43,751 bases of DNA, taken from the NCBI GenBank assembly GCA_016782885.1, contig JADHXQ010000030.1:1-43751 (forward strand). The letters are read 5' to 3'. The position numbers and the translations under genes are program-made. The DNA comes from Phycisphaerae bacterium. Lineage in GTDB: Bacteria > Planctomycetota > Phycisphaerae > SM23-33. The notes under the pieces were generated by a model that worked only from the letters and a program-made list of their open reading frames with translations, did not search any database and was not told the origin of the DNA. Every line of letters begins with the position of its first letter. The first letter of the stretch is position 1. This document shows positions 15,374 to 23,711 of this stretch, in pieces.

Positions 15374-16438
15374 ATGATGTTCGTCGGCCTGGTTGTTTTT
15401 GTCGGGGCCGTGCAGTTGAGTGCATCGGCGGCGCCCCGTCCCAGGCACGCCGCGGCGCCATACGCTCCGACCAGTTCGTTAGCACAGCGGATCAAGACCA
15501 GCGAGCGCAACGCAGCCCTCAAAGTCGACTCGCTTGTGTTCCCGCATACCGGCGCACTAAACATACTGCCGGGCCCGACATCGAAGCCGACCGGCGCCAT
15601 GTCGATCAGGTACCCCGACGCCGACCGGGTGGTCTGGCAGATCGTACCGTGGTCGCCTAAGCACGCCGAGTATCTGGCGCGCCGGGCTAAGGACCTATCG
15701 GAGAAACGCCCCGAACGGCTCATCGGCTGGTGTCGCAAGAATCGCCTTTCGACGTGCGCGGAGTACGAACTGCGGCTGCTGCTGCGGAAGATATGGGACT
15801 TCAAGAAACCGCAGTATCAGACCTATCGCAAGGTGTGGTACCCGATGGCGGAAAAGCGACAGATAGAATACTCCTTTGCCCTGCCGGTGACAGGCGAGTG
15901 GTACGTCGTACCCGACCGGACCGGACACCACCGCATCAAACACGGGGCCGCATTCGCACACGACCTGGTCATCAGGAAGCGAGGTAGAAGTTATTCCGGC
16001 AGGGGCAAGCACCTCGAAAACTACTACGCCTGGGGCCAACCGATAGTCGCCCAGGCCGACGGGATCGTAACCGCCGCCACCGACAAGAACCCCGACATGC
16101 CGCCAGGCCAATCGGGCGGTTTCAACAACGCCAACTACGTGGCAGTCTATTACGGGGCGGGAATCCAGGGATTCTACGGGCACATCCAGCAGAAATCCCT
16201 GAAGATAAAAGCCGGCGACAAAGTAAAAACCGGCCAGCCCCTGGCGTTGGTGGGCAACTCCGGCGCCTCGGGCGCACCGCACCTCCACTTCACCATGACC
16301 GACATGTCATCGTTCTCGGTAAAGGGACGCTTCACCTACGAAGTGCGCCGAGGCACAAAGTGGCTGCAGATAAACGCTCGTGACCTCCCGCCCAACCAGA
16401 TAGTGAGAAACTGGGACCCGCCCGCCGAGACCCAGTGA
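15374..16438 (+). CDS. Exported M23 (LytM-type) peptidase-like protein
   Basis: Start placed at ATG 15374, where the signal segment begins (MMFVGLVVFVGAVQLSASA). An upstream in-frame ATG at 15215 belongs to a transposase fragment, although the ribosome site here is weak. The C-terminal half is an M23 domain: HGAAFAHDLVI (residues 190-200), a central GWGQPIVAQADGIV-like segment, FYGHIQ, and GNSGASGAPHLHF with the HxH ligand pair (His303, His305). The first motif is not a canonical HxxxD (His190 or His196 with Asp197), so the zinc site may be modified. M23 enzymes cut peptidoglycan peptide bridges or serve as inactive wall-binding factors. The N-terminal 170 residues are helical and unassigned. 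Confidence 0.8.
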   Translation: MMFVGLVVFVGAVQLSASAAPRPRHAAAPYAPTSSLAQRIKTSERNAALKVDSLVFPHTGALNILPGPTSKPTGAMSIRYPDADRVVWQIVPWSPKHAEYLARRAKDLSEKRPERLIGWCRKNRLSTCAEYELRLLLRKIWDFKKPQYQTYRKVWYPMAEKRQIEYSFALPVTGEWYVVPDRTGHHRIKHGAAFAHDLVIRKRGRSYSGRGKHLENYYAWGQPIVAQADGIVTAATDKNPDMPPGQSGGFNNANYVAVYYGAGIQGFYGHIQQKSLKIKAGDKVKTGQPLALVGNSGASGAPHLHFTMTDMSSFSVKGRFTYEVRRGTKWLQINARDLPPNQIVRNWDPPAETQ

Positions 16439-16480
16439 TCAGTGATCCGTGATCAGTTACCAGTAAACGGCAACACCGCA
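16435..16480. repeat. Short GTGATCA-like tandem repeats between convergent genes
   Basis: GTGATCA, GTGATCC, GTGATCA and GTTACCA follow one another between the M23-like and sulfatase stops. Each GTGATCA contains the palindrome TGATCA. It is a short degenerate tandem array with no evident terminator. Confidence 0.5.
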
Positions 16481-16486
16481 AACAAC

Positions 16487-18085
16487 TCACAGAGAACGCC
16501 CGGTCATGCCGAGGAGTTGGGCCTTCAGGTCCGCTTTCACCTTCCCGTGACGCCTGTCGCCGGACAGGTTCGTCCATTCATAGGGGTCGGCGTCGTGGTC
16601 GTACAACTCCTCGCTGCCGTTGTTGTATAGAATATACCGCCACCTGGCTGTCCGAACGGACCAATGCTGCATGGCGGGGTCCCTGGCTGTGCCCTTGCCT
16701 GCAAAGATCATCGTCAGCGCCGCATCGGGCCCCTTCCAGGTTCCGGACTTCGGGTCCTTGAGGAACGGACGCATACTATGGCCGTCCAGTTTGGCGCCCC
16801 GGCGGTTCTTCCGCGTATCGCCTTTGAGGCCGCAGAGGTCAACAAGCGTAGGGTAGATATCGATCAGCGAAACAGGATGCGCCGCCACCCCTCCGGGCGT
16901 CGCCACACCCGGCGCTCGAACGATCAGCGGCACGCGAGCGCTTTCTTCCCAGAGCGAGTTCTTGAAAAGATAATCCTTCTGGCCCATGTTCCAGCCGTGG
17001 TCGCTGGTGACGACGATAATGGTGTTGTCTTTCTGCGAACTCTTGTCCACCGCTTCGATTACCCGACCGATGCAATCGTCAACCGCGGCCACACTGGCCA
17101 GATACGCCTGAGTGAACGCTTTGAGCCCACTTTCCAGCTTCGGATACGATTCCTTGAGCAGGCGGAAGTACTTCAATCCCTTTTTGCTGCTGTCAAAGAC
17201 GTCCGTATAGTGACAGTCTTCGGCGTCGTTGGCCTTGATCACGGGCGCCTTAACCGACTTCAAGGGGAACATGTCGAAGAAACGCTTGGGCACGTGCAGC
17301 GGCGTGTGCGGGCGAATGAAGCCGACGCACAGGAGAAACGGTTTGCCGCTGTCTTGTTTGGCCAGTTCTCTGATCCTGCCGACCGCCCACGACGCGTTGC
17401 GCTCGTCGGGCGTGGGATCGCGATTGGTCTCGTCGGTGTAGTTGAACTTCCTGGTCTTGCCCCAGGTTCCGTAGATCCAACCCTTGTTGTCCTTCCTTCC
17501 GGGTCCGTAAGGCAGGTCCGACAACGGGGCGTAAGAACCGTCAACCGGCCCGATGCTCTTGAACGGTTGGGGAACCGACGGATGTGCGACCCTTTCCTTA
17601 CCGTCATAGACGAATGGCCCGTAGTCGGCCTTGTGCTTGAACTCGCTCCACACTGAAGCGAGATGATGATGCATGAGCTTGCCCGAGCCCGCAACATGGT
17701 AACCATTATCGCGAAAATGCTCCATGATGGTCTTGGAATTCTGGAGCACGGGATTCTTGTACCACTTGTCCCAGAACAGGTTCTTCGAAGTGTGCGGGTA
17801 GATCCCGGTCAGGAAGCTGGATCGCGACGGCGCACAAATGGGATTGTTGCTATAGGCCCGTTTGAACGCCACCCCGGACCGGGCCAATTTGGCGATGTTC
17901 GGCGTTTTGGCCTGGGGATGCCCCGCCAGGGGCGAAACGTAGTCGTTCAGATCGTCGCAGACAATCATCACGACATTGGGCTTTCGCTTCCGATCGACCG
18001 GGGGCTTTGCGTAACCGGCCGACAGACCCAATACCCCAACCGCCCCTGCCGCAAAGCTCTTCAGAAAATCACGCCGAGTTTTCAC
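16487..18085 (-). CDS. Tat-exported sulfatase
   Basis: The 532-residue alkaline-phosphatase-fold sulfatase has a Tat leader (TRRDFLKSFAAGAVG). The activation signature is complete: CAPSRSSFLTG (Cys84), the site converted to formylglycine by anaerobic or FGE-type maturation. Metal ligands are seen in MIVCDDLND (Asp44-45) and VVTSDHGWNMGQ. The C-terminal region has the usual NNGSEELYDHDADPYEWTNL segment. The pattern resembles iduronate-2-sulfatase-like members, but subfamily and sugar cannot be fixed by eye. It starts 1 nt after the stop of the CE6-type esterase gene (operon), which fits removal of sulfate and acetate from the same polysaccharide. Confidence 0.92.
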   Translation of the reverse strand: MKTRRDFLKSFAAGAVGVLGLSAGYAKPPVDRKRKPNVVMIVCDDLNDYVSPLAGHPQAKTPNIAKLARSGVAFKRAYSNNPICAPSRSSFLTGIYPHTSKNLFWDKWYKNPVLQNSKTIMEHFRDNGYHVAGSGKLMHHHLASVWSEFKHKADYGPFVYDGKERVAHPSVPQPFKSIGPVDGSYAPLSDLPYGPGRKDNKGWIYGTWGKTRKFNYTDETNRDPTPDERNASWAVGRIRELAKQDSGKPFLLCVGFIRPHTPLHVPKRFFDMFPLKSVKAPVIKANDAEDCHYTDVFDSSKKGLKYFRLLKESYPKLESGLKAFTQAYLASVAAVDDCIGRVIEAVDKSSQKDNTIIVVTSDHGWNMGQKDYLFKNSLWEESARVPLIVRAPGVATPGGVAAHPVSLIDIYPTLVDLCGLKGDTRKNRRGAKLDGHSMRPFLKDPKSGTWKGPDAALTMIFAGKGTARDPAMQHWSVRTARWRYILYNNGSEELYDHDADPYEWTNLSGDRRHGKVKADLKAQLLGMTGRSL

Positions 18086-18086
18086 G

Positions 18087-18920
18087 CTACTTTGCCTTCT
18101 TCGCTTTGGCTTTCTGTTCGGCTTTCTGTTTGGCGTGGATATTGAGCATTGCTTCGGCGTATCGCTTGCCGAGCAGTTTCATGCTCCTGGCGTCAAAATG
18201 CCAGCGGTCCATGGTGGTGAGCCCCTCGGCGCCGGCGAATCCGGTATATTCTGCGGCCTTGGGCAATTGTCTGATCTGGTCGTTGATCAGTTTAACCTTC
18301 TGGACCTCACCAGCCACGAACGGGAGGTTCGGATCGTCGAGGTCTTTTCTGAGATCGGCGATCAGGGCCTTGAGCTTGTCGAGGTACTTGGCGTCTTTCG
18401 CGTCGGATTCCCCCTGGTGCCAGAGAACGCCCTTCAGCACACCGGTTTCCTTTGCGAGTTTCGTTCGCTTCAGGGCGTCCTTGTAGAACTTCGAGCCCTT
18501 GGCCCACAGCCGGATACTCGTACCGCCCTTGGCGTTGACAACCAGTCCGACCGAAAGGGTCTTGTCCTTCTCGAGCATCGTCGTCGCGAAACCATAACCG
18601 GGGTTCATCTTCTGCATACCCAGGCCCTTGCGAATCGTCGAGTAGCGATTTAAGGGGTTCTTCGCGGGCTCCCACTTGCCTTCTTTATTGAGCAGGCTGC
18701 ACCGCGGAATAACGGCAGCCTCTGCGTCAGTAAACGGAGCCCGCCCAGCCATGTTCGACTGCCCGATCAGGAGATAAATATGAAGCAGTCCGGGCCTCGC
18801 CTTGGGCTTGGGCGCAGTAGTCGCCTGATCCTGCACGCGAGCGGACGCTACAACCGCCATGAAGACAAGCAACGCAATCAACAGACCACTACGCGGTAAC
18901 TTTCTCGTAACGTTTATCAT
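18087..18920 (-). CDS. Exported SGNH/SASA esterase (carbohydrate esterase family 6 type)
   Basis: The 277-residue protein has a signal peptide (LLIALLVFMAVVASARV). The SASA/CE6 motifs are clear: LLIGQSNMAGR (nucleophile Ser), VLWHQGESDA (oxyanion and acid region) and DRWHFDA (Asp-His dyad). Known members deacetylate xylan or sialic acids. The C-terminus is a Lys/Ala-rich tail (KQKAEQKAKAKKAK). ATG 18920 has GAGAAGGG upstream. It is the first gene of a two-gene operon with the sulfatase and is likely to act on the same substrate outside the cytoplasm. Confidence 0.88.
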   Translation of the reverse strand: MINVTRKLPRSGLLIALLVFMAVVASARVQDQATTAPKPKARPGLLHIYLLIGQSNMAGRAPFTDAEAAVIPRCSLLNKEGKWEPAKNPLNRYSTIRKGLGMQKMNPGYGFATTMLEKDKTLSVGLVVNAKGGTSIRLWAKGSKFYKDALKRTKLAKETGVLKGVLWHQGESDAKDAKYLDKLKALIADLRKDLDDPNLPFVAGEVQKVKLINDQIRQLPKAAEYTGFAGAEGLTTMDRWHFDARSMKLLGKRYAEAMLNIHAKQKAEQKAKAKKAK

Positions 18921-19055
18921 TTCGCCCTTCTCATTTGCAGCCGCATGCTTCGCTCAACGCCCCATCTTCTTCACAACTGCCGAAAGCTCTCGCAGCGCCA
19001 GGTCATCCCGGGCCCCGTTCGCCGTCGCCGCTTGCGGCTTAGCATTGCCTCTAAC

Positions 19056-19646
19056 CTATTTTTCCTTGTAGACGGTATCTATCGCCAGACCTGCGGCCAG
19101 AAGCAACGTCGCATGGTCCGGTTCGTTCTTGCCTTCGAGGGAGATGATGTAGTTATCCGCCGACGTGAACAGCTCCTTTCCGATCCCCGCCCACTTCTTG
19201 GTGATCTTGCCGATCTCGTTGCCCGAACTGTCGGTGAAACGGAAATTCCATCCTTTCCAATCGCCCTTGACCAGCGCTACTTCACGGCCCTCGGTATCGA
19301 AAACTCTAAATGCGCCTCCCATTGAGAGCAATTTGCTCTTGAACCATCCGACAAGGCTCCCATCAGCATTGCATACATCGATCTTGGACCTGAACATCGT
19401 GAATCCGCGTTGAATGAAGAACAGCAGCTTGCTCTCATCGTCGGGATCTGAACCTTCGTAAATGAAGACCTTCGTCGGGAGGATCCGTTTGTTGACCACG
19501 AGGCGGAGCAGTTTCATGAACCCGCCGGGTTTCTCTTTTGCGATACCCAACTGATCCTGCGTCTCGGGATCGAGGATATCGAAGGTGTCGGTGAGCTTCA
19601 TGAAACCCACATGTTCGCGAATGAAGTACGTTTGTCTACTCAGCAT
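19056..19646 (-). CDS. LURP-one-related / scramblase-like (tubby-fold) protein
   Basis: Start placed at ATG 19646 (MLSRQTYFIREHVGFMKLTD) because GGGAGAG lies 4 nt upstream; an in-frame start 48 nt further upstream adds a stretch with no family character. The 196-residue protein has the LOR pattern: YFIREH, FDILDPETQDQLGIAKEKP, then repeated strands (FTMFRSKIDVCNADGSLVGW, FRVFDTEGREVALVKGDWKG, FRFTDSSGNEIGKITKKWAG) and ALLLAAGLAIDTVYKEK-type C-terminal helix. The fold is a closed 12-strand barrel around a helix, related to Tubby and phospholipid scramblases. Function in bacteria is unknown. No signal peptide. Confidence 0.8.
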   Translation of the reverse strand: MLSRQTYFIREHVGFMKLTDTFDILDPETQDQLGIAKEKPGGFMKLLRLVVNKRILPTKVFIYEGSDPDDESKLLFFIQRGFTMFRSKIDVCNADGSLVGWFKSKLLSMGGAFRVFDTEGREVALVKGDWKGWNFRFTDSSGNEIGKITKKWAGIGKELFTSADNYIISLEGKNEPDHATLLLAAGLAIDTVYKEK

Positions 19647-19828
19647 GTTGCTCTCCCGGGCAAGTTTAATAAATGTTCGATGCGCGTGTTGCATCGATGT
19701 CCGGCAGTATCATACATGACCAGTGCGTCGAGGGCACCTTTTTTTATTGCGGCCTCAAAAACTTACCGGTGACGCTCCGCAGCAGCAGAACCGGACCACG
19801 TGGAAGAAGACCGGGGCCGGGAAGGGGC

Positions 19829-19856
19829 TTGCAAATATCGGGAATTGCGGTAGTAT
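19829..19856 (+). promoter_or_regulatory. Promoter of leader copy C
   Basis: TTGCAA (19829-19834), 16-bp spacer, TAGTAT (19851-19856), with GCTTG upstream as in copies A and B. The spacer sequence differs from A and B, so spacing and boxes are kept while the filler is not. Confidence 0.6.
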
Positions 19857-19909
19857 CATCGCAGCGGTCCGCGGCGGTCGTGGGCACAACGCCAATTGGG
19901 AATCCCCGG
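19857..19909 (+). promoter_or_regulatory. Conserved 5' leader element, copy C
   Basis: Begins CATCGCAGCGG, followed by the hairpin TCCGCGG-CGG-TCGTGGG (19868-19884; U-G, C-G, C-G, G-U, C-G, G-C, G-U) and GGGAATCCC. It precedes the YeeE/YedE operon by about 28 nt. Same layout as copies A, B and D. Confidence 0.65.
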
Positions 19910-19937
19910 TCAAACGGGAAAAATGAAAGGGAAGATC

Positions 19938-20468
19938 ATGCATACATCGCGAGAACCGATTCTGCCCTGGTGGGCGGCGGGAATACTGCTGGGACTTGTG
20001 ATGACGCTGGCTGTGGCGGTAAAGAAACCGCTGGGCGTCTCGACGCAGTTCGTGGTCGCCAACGGCGCCATACTCAAGGAGGCCGCCTCGGACTATGTCG
20101 ACGGGCACGACATGCTCAAGCAGGCCAAGTACCACACGCCGGGATACGGATGGTGGTTCGATATCGGCCTGTTCGTCGCCGCATCCGCCACCGCCGTCCT
20201 CGTCGGAAAGTTCAAACCGCGCGCAACATGCGAGTGGGCTCGCGCCAACGGATCGGTGCGAAAGCGCCTGATCCTGTCGTTCATCGGCGGTTTCATCCTG
20301 CTGTTCGGCACCCGCCTTGCCGGCGGATGCACCAGCGGGCAGTTCGCCAGCGGATGGGCGCAGCTTTCGCTGTCGGTCGTTCCGTTCACCGTCGCGATGT
20401 TCGCGTTCGGAATGCTCGCCGCACGCATCTTTTTCCCCAAAACACCTGGCGTCAGCGAAGGAGCATGA
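19938..20468 (+). CDS. YeeE/YedE family half-transporter, N-terminal-type subunit
   Basis: ATG 19938 is chosen because AAAGGGAAG sits just before it; ATG 19923 would add five residues. The 176-residue membrane protein has about four hydrophobic segments (WWAAGILLGLVMTLAVAV, FDIGLFVAASATAVLV, LILSFIGGFILLFGTRLAGG, VPFTVAMFAFGMLAARIFF). The conserved thiol motif GGCTSGQFASG is present. YeeE/YedE (TsuA, PmpA/PmpB) proteins carry thiosulfate or related sulfur compounds through relay cysteines. The partner half follows after 1 nt, so the pair probably forms one transporter. Leader copy C precedes it, so it may be regulated together with the other leader-bearing units. Confidence 0.88.
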   Translation: MHTSREPILPWWAAGILLGLVMTLAVAVKKPLGVSTQFVVANGAILKEAASDYVDGHDMLKQAKYHTPGYGWWFDIGLFVAASATAVLVGKFKPRATCEWARANGSVRKRLILSFIGGFILLFGTRLAGGCTSGQFASGWAQLSLSVVPFTVAMFAFGMLAARIFFPKTPGVSEGA

Positions 20469-20469
20469 C

Positions 20470-21003
20470 ATGTTAAGCCAAATGCAGATACTCGCGTTGG
20501 GCGTCGGGGGCGTCTTCGGGATGGCGTTGATAGTGGCGGAACTGGCCGATCCGGACCGCATCATCGGCACGCTTCGCCTCAAGGACTTCCACGCGATGCG
20601 GACAATCGCGATGTTCGTTCTGACATCGATGGTCGGCGTCTGGGTGCTTTCCCAGGTGGGGCTGGCGCACCTGAGCATAAAACCGGCCGTCATGACCCCC
20701 GTCGCCGTCGGCGGAAGCCTGCTGGGCTTCGGCTTCGGAATGACCGGATTCTGCCCGGGCACCGGCCTTGCGTGTGCAGCGGCCGGACGCGGCGACGCAT
20801 GGATTTCGGTAGCGGGCATGTTCCTCGGCGCGTTGGCGTTCATCGTCCTCTGGCCGTTCATCGTCCCGCAACTGTCGGACGTGTGGAATTACGGACAGAC
20901 CACCCTCCCGGAGTTCACTGGCTCCCCCTCCTGGTGGTGGGTAGGCGGATTCGTCGGCCTGGGCGGACTGGTGCTGTTCGTTACGCGGCCGCGTCGCAAG
21001 TGA
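20470..21003 (+). CDS. YeeE/YedE family half-transporter, C-terminal-type subunit
   Basis: ATG 20470 follows the upstream stop by 1 nt, with AAGGAG 7 nt before it inside the end of the previous gene, implying coupled translation. The 177-residue protein has about four to five membrane segments (ILALGVGGVFGMALIVAELA, AMFVLTSMVGVWVLSQVG, VGGSLLGFGFGMTGFCPGTG, VAGMFLGALAFIVLWPFIV, WWWVGGFVGLGGLVLFV) and the second relay-type motif GFCPGTGLA. Together with the preceding gene it makes up the content of a full-length YeeE. The substrate is probably thiosulfate or a polysulfide-type anion (inference). It converges with the GH127 gene 65 nt away; no terminator is visible between them. Confidence 0.87.
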   Translation: MLSQMQILALGVGGVFGMALIVAELADPDRIIGTLRLKDFHAMRTIAMFVLTSMVGVWVLSQVGLAHLSIKPAVMTPVAVGGSLLGFGFGMTGFCPGTGLACAAAGRGDAWISVAGMFLGALAFIVLWPFIVPQLSDVWNYGQTTLPEFTGSPSWWWVGGFVGLGGLVLFVTRPRRK

Positions 21004-21068
21004 GCCGAACGCGGCGCCGTTGCCTTCAGGGCTCCCGACCGCGCGTGCTTTCCGTGCGTTTTGGCGGA

Positions 21069-23477
21069 CTACGGCTTGGCTTTCCTCCTGGCGGTTCGGA
21101 CCCCGAATATCCCGCCGCCTATCTTGCCCTTATGCGCTTCAAACCGGACGGTTACCTTGGCTTTGCCCTTGGTGAACTTTTCGGGGATCGGATGCGTGGT
21201 GTCGAAGAATTCGCCGGGTTTGGCGCCGGTGAGAGTCTGCGAGCCGATTTTCGTGTCCCCGACCTTGATGTCGAACCCGCGATTGCCCTTGTCGCCGCCC
21301 CAGCACGTGACCACCACGTCGACCGGCTTGTCAGGGTCGACCTTCATCTCGTAGGAGAAATAACTTCCCGGCCAGGCGTGTCGCCAGTGCCGCCCGAACG
21401 CCGCGCCGGCCAGCATATTACCGCCCTTTAAGTTGTGGGCCTTCTCGGATTCCTTATCGGGCCTTGCCTCATCGATCGTGCGTTCCTTCAGGTCCTTCAA
21501 TCGCTTCTCTTGGGCTACTCGCCTGGCTTCCTGCCGCCGCCATGCCTTGTCGGTCATGATGTCCCAGTAGACGGTGTAGCGCTGATGGTGCGCCTTGTAG
21601 AACGGAATCAGCGAGACCTCGCGAGGCCGTCCGACACCCGCCGTCTTAAACTCGAGCGGCTTTCCGGAAACCGGTTTGAGCCACTCGGCGACCGGTTTGC
21701 CTTCGGCGGCAAGATCCGGTACGGGCGGGGTTGGCGTTCCCCCGAAGGCCCAGTGCAGTGGCGAGTAGGGCATCTTGTCGGTCATTCCTTCCCGCCCGAG
21801 CTGACCGGCCAGCAGAATCGGACCGTACATGATCGCCATAATCTGCGGGCGGTTTTCCATGGGTTCGAGGCGCAGGCTCATCGGGAGTTCGACGTCCACC
21901 GCGTCGCCTTTGACCCACGATCGGTCGATGGCGAGGTACTCTCCGGGCTTGCTGGCGGCGACGACTTTCTTACCGTTGACGGTGGCCTTCAATACCGGAC
22001 CCGCCCATTTCGGATGGCGGATCTTCAGTGCAATCTTGACCGGTTTTTCGCAGGTGAAGACGAAGCGGGTTTTCGGCTCGTAGGGGAACTTCGTCTGCTG
22101 AGCGATCTTCAGGCCCTTGGTTTTCCACTTCAGTTCGGAGGCGATGAACAGGTTCACATGCAGGCTGTTGTCATCGTGGAAGTAGATGCTGTCACCATAT
22201 TTCACGTGGTTTTCGATACCGGTGCCCGTGCAGCACCAGAAGCTCTCGAACCGCGTGCTGTAAGTATGGAAGTGGCCCGGCTTGAGCTCACAGAAGTAGA
22301 TCATCCCGCCCTTTTTCGGTTCCTGGGACGCCAGGATGTGGTTGTACAGGGCGCGCTCGTAGTAGTCGGCGTACTGCTCCTCAGCCGTCCATGCGAACAG
22401 ATGCCGCGTCAGTTTCAGCATGTTGTAGGTATTGCATGTCTCGGAGGTGCTTGGGGTCAGGCGTTTCCACAGTTCGCCCTTGGTGCGGAAATGCTCGCGT
22501 TCGCTATTTCCGCCGTTGACGTAGGATCGATGCCTGGTGACCTCTTCCCAGAAGAACTCCGCCGCGATGCGGAAGTCCTTGTTGCCGGTAAGCTCGTACT
22601 GGCGGGCGACGCCGATGACCTTGGGCGCCTGGGTGTTGGCGTGCAGGCCTTCGAGGCGGTCCTGGCGCTTGCTGAGCGGACCGAGCACGGACATGTCGTT
22701 GAAGCGGGTCGCCAGTTTGAGATGCTCGGCTTTGCCGGTGATGGCGTAGATGTCGGCCAGTGCTTCGTTCATCCCGCCTATCTCGCACGCGAACATCGAC
22801 TGCATCTGCTTGTCGGTCAACTTGCCGGTGACGCCGGCGGCCCAGTCGGTCATTCCGATCACGATCTTCCTGGCCTTGTCGCTTCCGCAAATACGGTAGG
22901 CGTCGACGAGTCCGGCGTACAGTTTGTGGAGGTTGTACCACGGGACCCATCCCTTGTTGAGTGAGAACTTCCTGGCCACGATCTTACCGGCCGCTACCTC
23001 CGCGAAAATTCGTTTCGCTTCGGGAACGCCGCCGACGTATCCGCTGCCGTAGGCTTTCTGGCATTCGGCGAGCTCGTCGACGAGATAGTGGACCCGGTCG
23101 GCGTAGCGCTTGTCGCCCGAGGCGGCGTACATCATCGAACATGCCGAGATGTAATGTCCGAGAACGTGTCCGGCCAGGCCGCGGCCTTCCCATCCGCCGT
23201 AGATTTCACCTTTGGGTTTGAGGCCGGCCTGCTTTCTCAGCAGCGACATGAACCGGTCGGGCTGGAGGTCCAGCAGGTACTTCGCATCGAGGTCCATGGC
23301 CTTCTTGAACGGTCCGTCCAACAGCCGCACGTCTGACAGGCTGAAGGCATAGGCCTCGATCGGGACCTTCGGCGCTACGCTGTATTTTTTCTCGCCCTGC
23401 TCGGGCGCCGATGCGCCAGCCATGGTGCTCATCAGCAGTGATGTAATCAGCGTAGTCATCGTCAGCATTTTTTTCAT
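21069..23477 (-). CDS. Exported GH127 beta-L-arabinofuranosidase
   Basis: The 802-residue protein has a signal peptide (MLTMTTLITSLLMSTMAGA) and an (alpha/alpha)6 barrel from about residue 45 to 430, followed by beta domains. The zinc-thiolate active site of the HypBA1 type is intact: Glu346 and Cys348 in PSTSETCNTYN, and Cys415-Cys416 in ESFWCCTGTG, where one cysteine of the pair is the nucleophile. The GGWEGRGLAGHVLGHYISA segment is also typical. The C-terminal portion (about 650-800, charged helix then VVVTCWGGDKGNRGFDIKVG) is the extra beta domain often found after GH127. It would release L-arabinofuranose from arabinan, arabinogalactan or glycoprotein side chains. GAGGAG precedes the ATG. 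Confidence 0.93.
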   Translation of the reverse strand: MKKMLTMTTLITSLLMSTMAGASAPEQGEKKYSVAPKVPIEAYAFSLSDVRLLDGPFKKAMDLDAKYLLDLQPDRFMSLLRKQAGLKPKGEIYGGWEGRGLAGHVLGHYISACSMMYAASGDKRYADRVHYLVDELAECQKAYGSGYVGGVPEAKRIFAEVAAGKIVARKFSLNKGWVPWYNLHKLYAGLVDAYRICGSDKARKIVIGMTDWAAGVTGKLTDKQMQSMFACEIGGMNEALADIYAITGKAEHLKLATRFNDMSVLGPLSKRQDRLEGLHANTQAPKVIGVARQYELTGNKDFRIAAEFFWEEVTRHRSYVNGGNSEREHFRTKGELWKRLTPSTSETCNTYNMLKLTRHLFAWTAEEQYADYYERALYNHILASQEPKKGGMIYFCELKPGHFHTYSTRFESFWCCTGTGIENHVKYGDSIYFHDDNSLHVNLFIASELKWKTKGLKIAQQTKFPYEPKTRFVFTCEKPVKIALKIRHPKWAGPVLKATVNGKKVVAASKPGEYLAIDRSWVKGDAVDVELPMSLRLEPMENRPQIMAIMYGPILLAGQLGREGMTDKMPYSPLHWAFGGTPTPPVPDLAAEGKPVAEWLKPVSGKPLEFKTAGVGRPREVSLIPFYKAHHQRYTVYWDIMTDKAWRRQEARRVAQEKRLKDLKERTIDEARPDKESEKAHNLKGGNMLAGAAFGRHWRHAWPGSYFSYEMKVDPDKPVDVVVTCWGGDKGNRGFDIKVGDTKIGSQTLTGAKPGEFFDTTHPIPEKFTKGKAKVTVRFEAHKGKIGGGIFGVRTARRKAKP

Positions 23478-23538
23478 TTCGCCAACTCCTCAGGGTTTCC
23501 TGTCAGTAGTGGTGATTGTCCGCTGGAAGGCGCATCGC

Positions 23539-23577
23539 ATTCTTGTCGAAGCGGCTCACGTTGTCAATGCCGACAAC
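23539..23577 (-). promoter_or_regulatory. GH127 promoter with overlapping palindrome
   Basis: Minus strand TTGACA (23562-23567), 17-bp spacer, AAGAAT (23539-23544). A perfect 6-bp palindrome GTTGTC-AATGCC-GACAAC (23560-23577) covers the -35 box, a good position for a repressor operator. It is a candidate for substrate control of the glycosidase. Confidence 0.5.
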
Positions 23578-23619
23578 TTTGCTTGCGACGGAAATCGAGG
23601 ACAATCCATATGGCGGGCT

Positions 23620-23647
23620 TTCACAATTGGTCCACACCGGCTACACT
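23620..23647 (+). promoter_or_regulatory. Promoter of the propeller gene at 23.7 kb
   Basis: TTCACA (23620-23625), 16-bp spacer, TACACT (23642-23647), 64 nt before the start codon and diverging from the GH127 promoter. The leader after it does not carry the conserved hairpin element. Confidence 0.45.
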
Positions 23648-23711
23648 ACGGTTCCGGCGATCCTATTGGATGATGATTGTGCCGATGGTGAAAAGACCAA
23701 AGGAGTCAGGA

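Noticed and set aside
18930..19050. Minus-strand coding-like text ending LALRELSAVVKKMGR before a stop
   Set aside because: About 30 codons, preceded by a stop, no start codon. It may be a relic of a gene end but no family can be recognised.
21435..22964. Long plus-strand open frame opposite GH127
   Set aside because: Antisense of a gene with an intact catalytic zinc-thiolate site; no protein-like motifs.
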